Shown here: positions 30,271 to 36,165 of the stretch, piece by piece
Layout: each line of letters starts with the position of its first letter
Position numbering within the stretch: position 1 is the first letter of the stretch
Assembly (NCBI GenBank): GCA_016284305.1
Contig: JAEEON010000020.1
Location: 1-36,165, forward strand
Direction of reading: 5' to 3'
Source: Bacteroidales bacterium
GTDB taxonomy: Bacteria; Bacteroidota; Bacteroidia; Bacteroidales; F082
DNA: 36,165 bases
The notes under the pieces: model-generated
Seen by the model: the letters and a program-made list of their open reading frames with translations, nothing else
What the model was told of the DNA's origin: nothing
Database searches by the model: none
Translations under genes and position numbers: made by a program

Positions 30271-31762
30271 GAGATTAATAGGGGTTGTGTTTGTACTGGC
30301 TTTTTCATTGCAGGGGATGGGCCAGTCGGCGAAGCCGTATCTGGTAACGGATTTTGCTGAGAAGGATTTTGAGTCGGTGCTTGACCGCTGTCACCAAGGG
30401 GGATTTGAGTATCTGTTGCATCGTTATCCGTTCTCAACCTATGGGCATTATATTTGGAATCCTGACTTCGCACCTCAAGGCGACCGTTCCGTGATCCAGA
30501 TGGTCCAAGAGGCGGCTTCTGAAGGTGTGGATCTCGGCATCTTTGTCCATGCAGATGCCATCAGTACCAACGATGCTTTCTTCGCTCCGCGGTTCCAAAA
30601 GCAATTGTTACGTCAAGGGGAGGTTAGGCTATATGACGACATCAACGCTGAGCAACGTGACATGGCCATCTACAAAAGTGAGGTCCTCAACGTGCCTTCC
30701 ACCTTGAACCTGTTGCTGATCGACGATGAGTTGATCTCTTATGGTACGATGGAACCTGCCGGTGAATTGATGTTGCTGCATCACTGTCAACGGGGAGTCT
30801 TTGGTACCAAGGCGGTGGCTCATCATCATCGGACACCCACTTATAAAGTCTCTGACGATCCTGAACGGTATGTGTATCCCGATGGCTCTCTTAGGGATTC
30901 CGTGCGTCAACGGTTGACAAAACGCATCAACGACGTTGGAATTACCTTTGTGGAGTATTCCATCGCTCCTGGCCATGAGCTGCTGAACGAAGCACAGCGA
31001 GTGCAAAATGTGGAACGTTGGTCGGCCATGGAAAACGCTGGAACGGGCGACCCGTTGATGTTGGGATGGTTCCGCATCCATGTCGCAGATCGACATCAAC
31101 ATAGTTCTACGCTCGAAGACCTGGAATGGCTTTTGGCGAAGTCAGCCGCCTTTGACGCTGGTTATGGATTGGTAATTGGACAAACCATCATGCACAAATA
31201 TGGACAGGTCGATAGCATCATGACGCTGACTCGCATCTGGGACGAGTTGAGGACATCGGGTAAGCTTGATGAGGAGCTAAAAGAGTCTTTGAAGGATCCT
31301 TACCAAGATTGGCATCTCGAACAGAATTACCTTGGACAGTTCCTGCTTTACAAACAGCAGGTCTCACGACGTTTCCGCTGCAATTTCGCCCCTTCCGATA
31401 CAGAACAACTCTCTGCCGAGCCTATGGAATGGAAGGCAGAAGAGGAGGGTGGTTTCGCGTTACGTATCCAAGTGGAAGGCAAAGTGGCCATCACCGACCC
31501 TACTGTCCGCATCGCTGGAGAAGAGTTGACCTTTCCTTGCACCATTCAACCGAATCAGTTTTTAGTATATGGCTTCGATGCTATAGCCCGCATCACAGAT
31601 CGGGACTTTAATGTCCTTGAAGAAGTGACTCCCATCGGTTATGTTGTGCTGCCCCAAGGGAGATCTGAGGTCTCTTTTACGTGTAAGGTGGCCAACAAAA
31701 AGAACCGCCCCGAGGTGAGTTTGCGTTACTTGACTCGCGAGTCGCCGCTAGTCATCGATTGA
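30260..31762 (+). CDS. Exported protein of unknown function, probable TIM-barrel (glycoside hydrolase-like)
   Basis: The likely start is TTG at 30260, which overlaps the dgt stop by 11 bases and gives a good signal peptide (MRIERLIGVVFVLAFSLQGMGQ); no ATG upstream in frame would do better and the next in-frame ATG lies inside the signal. The 500-residue protein begins its mature part with YLVTDFAEKDFESVLDRCHQGGFEYLLHRYPFSTYGHYIWNP, followed by EGVDLGIFVHADAISTNDAFF, LLLIDDELISYG, ITFVEYSIAPGHEL and AFDAGYGLVIGQTIMHK, a strand-turn pattern of a (beta/alpha)8 barrel. The last ~100 residues look like beta strands. I cannot name the family or catalytic residues with confidence. Enzyme activity is inference. 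Confidence 0.8.
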   Translation: MRIERLIGVVFVLAFSLQGMGQSAKPYLVTDFAEKDFESVLDRCHQGGFEYLLHRYPFSTYGHYIWNPDFAPQGDRSVIQMVQEAASEGVDLGIFVHADAISTNDAFFAPRFQKQLLRQGEVRLYDDINAEQRDMAIYKSEVLNVPSTLNLLLIDDELISYGTMEPAGELMLLHHCQRGVFGTKAVAHHHRTPTYKVSDDPERYVYPDGSLRDSVRQRLTKRINDVGITFVEYSIAPGHELLNEAQRVQNVERWSAMENAGTGDPLMLGWFRIHVADRHQHSSTLEDLEWLLAKSAAFDAGYGLVIGQTIMHKYGQVDSIMTLTRIWDELRTSGKLDEELKESLKDPYQDWHLEQNYLGQFLLYKQQVSRRFRCNFAPSDTEQLSAEPMEWKAEEEGGFALRIQVEGKVAITDPTVRIAGEELTFPCTIQPNQFLVYGFDAIARITDRDFNVLEEVTPIGYVVLPQGRSEVSFTCKVANKKNRPEVSLRYLTRESPLVID

Positions 31763-31835
31763 AATCCCTATTTTTGACGAGTCTTTTTGCTGTATTTCGC
31801 TACTAATAGGGAGGACGAGAAAGGAGATTAAGATG

Positions 31836-31843
31836 TAATTTTG
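31836..31843 (+). promoter_or_regulatory. -7 promoter box of the feo operon
   Basis: TAATTTTGC fits TAnnTTTG(C), 25 bases before the feoAB ATG at 31869. No -33 partner or Fur-box-like palindrome was recognised. The rest of the 106-base gap before feoAB holds only a loose inverted repeat (TCCCTATT at 31765 and AATAGGGA at 31805). Confidence 0.55.
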
Positions 31844-31868
31844 CAGGTTAGAATAGGAGATACATACC

Positions 31869-34229
31869 ATGATAACCTTAGATAAGCAAGAAATAGGCCA
31901 CTCCGCCATCATCCATAGCGTTGAAGGCGAAGGTCCCCGTCGTCAACATTTCCTCGACATGGGATTGATTCCCGGAGCCATTGTCAAAGTCGTGAAGTAT
32001 GCCCCTCTGGGAGACCCCATGGAGGTGTTGATCCATGGTTACTCCCTGACGCTCCGTAAGGACGATGCCTCTCTCATCACAGTCGAAGCGTATCCCGAAG
32101 AGGATAGGCCTGCCGAGACCAAAGCGCCCAACAAGCTTTACGTGACTTCATTGCACGACCATAACGCCCACCCTGGCTTGGGTGAGGCGGGTATTTATCA
32201 TGACAAGACCCATGAGACTCCACTGCCTAAAGGCACAAAGCTGACCTTTGCCCTGGCTGGACAGCAAAACTGTGGCAAGACTACTTTGTTCAACCAGCTG
32301 ACTGGGGCCAACCAACATGTGGGTAATTTCCCTGGAGTCACAGTTGATCGCAAAGACGGCGTCATCAAGGGACATCCTGAGACCTTGGTCATCGACCTTC
32401 CAGGTATCTACTCGCTGTCGCCCTATACCTCCGAGGAAATCGTTTCTCGACAATTCATCATCGATGAGAAGCCGAAAGCCATCATCAATATTGTTGACGC
32501 CAATAACATCGAACGAAACTTATATCTGACCATGCAATTGATGGAACTTGGCGTTCCTATGGTATTGGCACTCAATATGATGGATGAAGTCCGTAACAAT
32601 GGTGGCAGTATCCTGATAAATGAGATGGAGCGTATTCTTGGACTTCCTGTGGTAGCTATTTCCGCTGCTAAAAACGAAGGTATCTCTGAGTTGGTGGACC
32701 ATGCCTTGCACGTGGCCCAGTATCAGGAAGCGCCTGTGCGTCAGGACTTTTGTAGCAAGGATGACCATGGTGGTGCGGTTCATCGTTGTCTGCACAGCAT
32801 CATGCATCTCATTGAAGATCATGCCCAACGTGCCGATATCCCTGTTCGTTTCGCCGCTTCCAAGTTGGTTGAAGGTGACCCGCTCGTGCTTGAAGCCCTG
32901 CAATTGTCGCAAAATGAGAAAGAGACTTTGGAGCATCTTATCGTTCAGATGGAAGATGAGCGAGGATTGGACCGTGCTGCTGCAATGGCCGATATGCGTT
33001 TCACATTCATCAAGAGACTTTGTGACCAGACGGTTGTGAAGCCCAAAGAAAGCAAAGAATACCGAAGGAGTCGTCATATCGACAAGATTCTCACCGGCAA
33101 ATGGACGGCAATACCGATCTTCGTCTTGGTGATGGTGGCTGTGATCTGGCTCTCCATCGATGTGCTTGGCGCACCCTTGCAAGACTGGCTTGACCAAGGT
33201 ATATCATGGCTTGCTGGAGTCGTTGGCAACGCTCTTGCCCGATGGAACGTCAGTCCAGCGGTTCAGTCGCTGGTAGTCGATGGCATCTTTGGTGGTGTGG
33301 GCAGTGTACTGAGTTTTGTGCCCATCATCATCTTGCTCTTCTTTTTCCTGAGTCTGTTGGAAGATAGTGGTTACATGGCCCGAGTGGCTTTTGTGAGCGA
33401 CAGCTTCTTGAGGAAGCTCGGTCTCACTGGTCACAGCATCGTCCCGATGCTGATCGGCTTTGGTTGCACTGTGCCTGCAGTCATGGCCACTCGAACATTG
33501 CATTCCACCCATGACCGTTGGCGCACTATCCTATTGACGCCTTTCATGAGCTGTTCAGCAAAAATTCCAATCTATGGTTTCTTTACCAGTATGTTTTTCC
33601 CTCATCATGGTGGGCTAGTGCTCATCGGTTTGTATCTGTTAGGGATCATCGTCGGAATTATCACGGCTTTGTTTACCAAATGGTTTGGAACCAAAGGCGA
33701 TGTCGCTCCTTTTGTCATGGAGCTGCCCAACTACCGTATGCCTGGAGTGAAAAACGTGGCGCATCTGTTGTGGGATAAGACCAAAGACTTCGTCCAGCGT
33801 GCCTTCACGGTGATTTTCCTGGCTACCTTGGTGATATGGTTCCTTCAGACCTTCGACTTCCATTTCAAGATGGTAGAGAATGGCGAGGGGAGTATCTTGG
33901 CTTCTGTGGCAGGCTGGATTGCACCGGTGTTTCGTCCATTGGGGTTAGGAAACTGGCAGGTGGTGACAGCATTGATTAGTGGTTTTATGGCCAAGGAGAG
34001 TGTGGTCGCCACACTTGAGGTGCTGAATGCCATGCCATTGTTTACCACGGTGTCCTCAATCTCGATGTTGGTGTTTTGCTTGCTTTATACGCCTTGTGTG
34101 GCAGCCATCGCTTCTATTCGTCGTGAGTTGGGGACCAAATGGATGTTTTTCATCATTGTCTTCCAATGTCTTGTAGCTTGGGTCTTTGCATGGTTTGCTT
34201 ATCTTATTGCTAACGCTATCATCTCATGA
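31869..34229 (+). CDS. feoB: Ferrous iron transporter, FeoA-FeoB fusion
   Basis: The 786-residue protein joins a FeoA SH3-like domain (1-75: RRQHFLDMGLIPGAIVKVV, DPMEVLIHGYSLTLRKDDA) to FeoB. The G domain shows G1 GQQNCGKT (131-138), VGNFPGVTVDRKDG, DLPGIYSLSPYTSEE (G3), LNMMDE (G4) and SAAKNEG (G5). The membrane part (from about 410) has the core motifs LIGFGCTVPAVMATRTL and LLTPFMSCSAKIPIYG. It imports Fe2+ across the inner membrane with GTP hydrolysis. The FeoA-FeoB fusion occurs in other Bacteroidota. A small Cys-rich membrane protein follows by ATGA overlap. Confidence 0.96.
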   Translation: MITLDKQEIGHSAIIHSVEGEGPRRQHFLDMGLIPGAIVKVVKYAPLGDPMEVLIHGYSLTLRKDDASLITVEAYPEEDRPAETKAPNKLYVTSLHDHNAHPGLGEAGIYHDKTHETPLPKGTKLTFALAGQQNCGKTTLFNQLTGANQHVGNFPGVTVDRKDGVIKGHPETLVIDLPGIYSLSPYTSEEIVSRQFIIDEKPKAIINIVDANNIERNLYLTMQLMELGVPMVLALNMMDEVRNNGGSILINEMERILGLPVVAISAAKNEGISELVDHALHVAQYQEAPVRQDFCSKDDHGGAVHRCLHSIMHLIEDHAQRADIPVRFAASKLVEGDPLVLEALQLSQNEKETLEHLIVQMEDERGLDRAAAMADMRFTFIKRLCDQTVVKPKESKEYRRSRHIDKILTGKWTAIPIFVLVMVAVIWLSIDVLGAPLQDWLDQGISWLAGVVGNALARWNVSPAVQSLVVDGIFGGVGSVLSFVPIIILLFFFLSLLEDSGYMARVAFVSDSFLRKLGLTGHSIVPMLIGFGCTVPAVMATRTLHSTHDRWRTILLTPFMSCSAKIPIYGFFTSMFFPHHGGLVLIGLYLLGIIVGIITALFTKWFGTKGDVAPFVMELPNYRMPGVKNVAHLLWDKTKDFVQRAFTVIFLATLVIWFLQTFDFHFKMVENGEGSILASVAGWIAPVFRPLGLGNWQVVTALISGFMAKESVVATLEVLNAMPLFTTVSSISMLVFCLLYTPCVAAIASIRRELGTKWMFFIIVFQCLVAWVFAWFAYLIANAIIS

Positions 34230-34393
34230 ACCTTGCCACCGTCATAGTGCTGTTGGTTGTCCTTGCCCTTGTGGCTTTGGCAGTCGTTGCTTTGCGTAAA
34301 GGCAAAGGCAGCTGCTCCTGTTGTGACGGAAAGAATAAAAAAACAGGAGGCGGTTGTGCCTCCTGTAATGTCAATTGTCCTTTCAGAAAGTGA
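34226..34393 (+). CDS. FeoB-associated Cys-rich membrane protein
   Basis: This 55-codon gene starts with ATG overlapping the feoAB stop (ATGA). The product has one membrane segment (about 2-23: ATVIVLLVVLALVALAVVAL) and a tail of six cysteines (C30, C32, C33, C44, C47, C51) with GKNKK between them. It matches the FeoB-associated cysteine-rich membrane protein family (FeoC-like position), presumed to help Fe2+ transport, perhaps by redox or metal binding. The coding sequence holds a hairpin that acts as a terminator for the opposing pepD gene. Confidence 0.88.
   Translation: MNLATVIVLLVVLALVALAVVALRKGKGSCSCCDGKNKKTGGGCASCNVNCPFRK
34334..34366 (-). terminator. Intrinsic terminator of pepD, inside the opposing small gene
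   Basis: On the minus strand, ACAGGAGGC (RC of 34358-34366), a 6-base loop, and GCCTCCTGT (RC of 34343-34351) form a perfect 9-bp stem followed by a T-run and TATTC. It lies about 70 bases after the pepD stop. The 5' to 3' order of stem then T-run fits only the minus strand. Confidence 0.8.
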
Positions 34394-34435
34394 AAATGAA
34401 AGGAATCTTTCACCTTTCAATTTTCACCTTTCACC

Positions 34436-35896
34436 TTATTTCGGTGCATTCTTAAGAATATCGCAAAGGAAGTCCCAGAACATTTGCACGGTCTTGATTT
34501 CGATGCGTTCATCGGGGGAGTGGACGCCGCGGAGGGTGGGCCCGAAGCTGATCATGTCCATGCCTTGGATCTTGTCGCCGATGAGGCCGCATTCCAGTCC
34601 GGCGTGGATGGCGCGCACTTTCGGGTCTTTGCTAAAACGTTTCTTGTAGGCTTTCACGGCGATGTCGCAGATCTTCGACTTGGGGTTGGGTGTCCAGCCA
34701 GGATAGCCATCGGTATGTTCCACGTCGGCACCGGCAAGGTTGAAGACGGTCTCCACCATGTTAGCGACATTTTCTTTGGCCGACTCGATGGAGCTACGTT
34801 GTGAGGTTTGGATGAAGAAATAGCCTTCTCTCTTCTTGCAGGAAGCAAGGTTAGTGGAGGTCTCTACGAAGTTCGGGATGGTTTGCGACCATTCGATGAC
34901 GCCGTGCGGGCAGGCATAGAGGGCGTTGAGCAGCTCGAACTGCGACATCTCGTCGATGACCACGTCGGGTTGGATCTCAGCCTTTTCAGCGACCACGGTG
35001 ATGCCTGGATCGGCAACTTGGTATTCGTTCTTGAAGTTGGCTTCCATCTCCTTGCAATATTTCACGAAGTCGTCGCAGCATTCGTTGGGTAGGTAACCAA
35101 CGGCAGTGGCTTCGCGTGCGATGGCATTGCGCAGGTTTCCGCCTTGGAAGTCGTAGAGGGCAAAGTCGTAACGGCTGGTAGCTTCAAACAGGATACGTGT
35201 CAGCAGTTTGTTGGCGTTGGCGAGGTTCTTGTTGATGTCGTCGCCGGAGTGACCGCCTTTGAGGCCTTTGACAGTGACGCGGTAGGCAGTGGCTTCTTCC
35301 GGAGCCGGCTCCAGTTCATACCACATCTTCGCGATGGTATCCATACCGCCAGCGCAGCCGATGAAGATCTCGCCTTCATCTTCGGAGTCAAGGTTGAGCA
35401 AGATGCGCGACTTCATGTGTTTTGGGTCGAGGGCCATGGCACCGGTAAGACCGGTCTCTTCATCGACGGTGAAGATGCACTCCAGTGGACCGTGTTTCAC
35501 CTTGGGGTCGGTGATGACTGCCAAAGCAGCGGCGACGCCAATGCCGTCGTCAGCACCGAGGGTGGTGCCGTTGGCATGCAGCCATTCGCCTTTGATGACA
35601 GCCTCGATGGGGTCTTTCTCAAAGTCATGGACCTTGTCGCCGTTTTTCTCGCACACCATGTCCATGTGGGCCTGCAGAGCGATCATCTGACGGTCTTCCA
35701 TGCCTTTGGTGGCCGGAACGGTCATGATGATGTTGCCACATTTTTCCTTGGTGTATTTAATGTTGTGATCCTTGGCCCATTGTTCAAGGTACTTGACCAT
35801 TTTAGCTTCTTTCTTTGAAGGACGGGGCACGCCGAGGATGCCTTGAAACTCCTTCCATACGCCTTCTGGCGCGAGTTTTGTGATTGATTCGTTCAT
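34436..35896 (-). CDS. pepD: Aminoacyl-histidine dipeptidase (beta-alanyl-histidine dipeptidase)
   Basis: The 486-residue protein matches PepD (M20 family): IPRPSKKEAK-like start, LQAHMDMVCEKN (H77 and catalytic D79), TTLGADDGIGVAAALAV (D116), TVDEETGLTGAMAL (E146, E147), LNLDSEDEGEIFIGCAGG and GGHSGDDI. Zinc-dependent, cytosolic, it cleaves Xaa-His and other dipeptides. Length is normal for the family. It is transcribed alone, convergent with the feo operon, and its ATG is followed upstream by a T-rich stretch and then the 17-bp tandem repeat, so its promoter region borders that repeat. I see no TAnnTTTG box in the ~60 bases before the ATG. Confidence 0.96.
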   Translation of the reverse strand: MNESITKLAPEGVWKEFQGILGVPRPSKKEAKMVKYLEQWAKDHNIKYTKEKCGNIIMTVPATKGMEDRQMIALQAHMDMVCEKNGDKVHDFEKDPIEAVIKGEWLHANGTTLGADDGIGVAAALAVITDPKVKHGPLECIFTVDEETGLTGAMALDPKHMKSRILLNLDSEDEGEIFIGCAGGMDTIAKMWYELEPAPEEATAYRVTVKGLKGGHSGDDINKNLANANKLLTRILFEATSRYDFALYDFQGGNLRNAIAREATAVGYLPNECCDDFVKYCKEMEANFKNEYQVADPGITVVAEKAEIQPDVVIDEMSQFELLNALYACPHGVIEWSQTIPNFVETSTNLASCKKREGYFFIQTSQRSSIESAKENVANMVETVFNLAGADVEHTDGYPGWTPNPKSKICDIAVKAYKKRFSKDPKVRAIHAGLECGLIGDKIQGMDMISFGPTLRGVHSPDERIEIKTVQMFWDFLCDILKNAPK

Positions 35897-35943
35897 CTTT
35901 TTTTAAGTTATTCAGTTGTTCAGTTTGTTTTCTCTTTTGCTCT

Positions 35944-36165
35944 CCATGCTGCCGTGAGCCCCCATGCTGCCATGGGCCCCGCACTTCCGTGGGCCCCGCA
36001 CTTCCGTGGGCCCCGCACTTCCGTGGGCCCCGCACTTCCGTGGGCCCCGCGCTTCCGTGGGCCCCGCACTTCCGTGGGCCCCGCACTTCCGTGGGCCCCG
36101 CACTTCCGTGGGCCCCGCACTTCCGTGGGCCCCGGACTTCCGTGGGGCCCACGGTCCCGTGGGGG
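35944..36165. repeat. Tandem 17-bp GC-rich repeat, ten copies plus degenerate ends
   Basis: The unit GGGCCCCGCACTTCCGT repeats head to tail from 35974 to 36143, ten copies, with A-to-G in copy 5 and C-to-G in copy 10. The left flank (35944-35973) has two degenerate 18-base units with CCATGCTGCC; the right flank (36144-36165) is a degenerate copy cut by the window edge. Each unit holds the palindrome GGGCCC. The array sits upstream of pepD. Because 17 is not a multiple of 3 and no stop occurs on the minus strand, all three frames stay open, but the peptide is a repeat artifact and not a credible protein. Confidence 0.95.

Noticed and set aside
31763..31868. Inverted repeat TCCCTATT (31765) and AATAGGGA (31805) before feoAB as an iron-regulator operator or terminator
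   Set aside because: The arms are only 8 bases and 32 bases apart, with no T-run and no match to a Fur-box consensus that I can see.
35974..36143. CRISPR array
   Set aside because: The 17-bp units are directly adjacent with no spacers, and no cas gene is in the window.
35802..36152. Three long open frames on the minus strand across the 17-bp array
   Set aside because: They arise because the repeat unit contains no stop in any frame; the peptides are simple repeats and the first one runs into pepD in another frame.

Overview
The window is a chromosomal stretch from a member of the Bacteroidota, most likely an uncultured Bacteroidales species. The evidence is the recurrent promoter box TAnnTTTG(C) upstream of many genes, the lack of obvious Shine-Dalgarno sites, type IX secretion (T9SS) C-terminal sorting domains, a GWxTD-domain protein, a FeoA-FeoB fusion and a vitamin B12-riboswitch operon with a beta-propeller lipoprotein resembling BtuG. 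I see no phage, insertion sequence, CRISPR array or integrase. Most genes are core or housekeeping. The less ordinary parts are the B12 operon, a structured repeat beside a tRNA, and a 17-bp tandem repeat at the right edge.

Left part (1-9260): the 3' end of a PAP2 phosphatase/VanX-type dipeptidase fusion; a lipoprotein with an internal duplication; a YhcC-type radical SAM protein; a cloverleaf-like inverted repeat abutting two tRNA-Ser genes (anticodons CGA and TGA); a TPR/membrane/HTH-like regulator transcribed away from the tRNAs; and a rightward group of GWxTD protein, LpxL-type acyltransferase and family 2 glycosyltransferase. This group fits cell-envelope work.

Middle (9230-16770): aroQ and an aldo/keto reductase-ferredoxin fusion diverge from a shared promoter region. 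A cobalamin riboswitch then precedes a tightly packed operon: two T9SS-exported proteins, a beta-propeller lipoprotein, a 52-residue cysteine-rich CWC protein and a BtuF-like lipoprotein. ATGA overlaps or very short gaps link the genes. I read it as a surface and periplasmic corrinoid-capture module; no btuB, btuC or btuD lies in the window. A zinc-ribbon membrane protein follows and ends at a bidirectional terminator.

Right part (16776-36165): a leftward operon of tamB, a RecB/AddA-like helicase-nuclease and a giant tricorn-type protease. Divergent from it are tsaD, dgt and an exported protein of unknown function. Next come feoAB with its small Cys-rich membrane partner, and convergent pepD, whose probable terminator lies inside that small gene. 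The window ends in ten copies of a 17-bp GC-rich repeat upstream of pepD.
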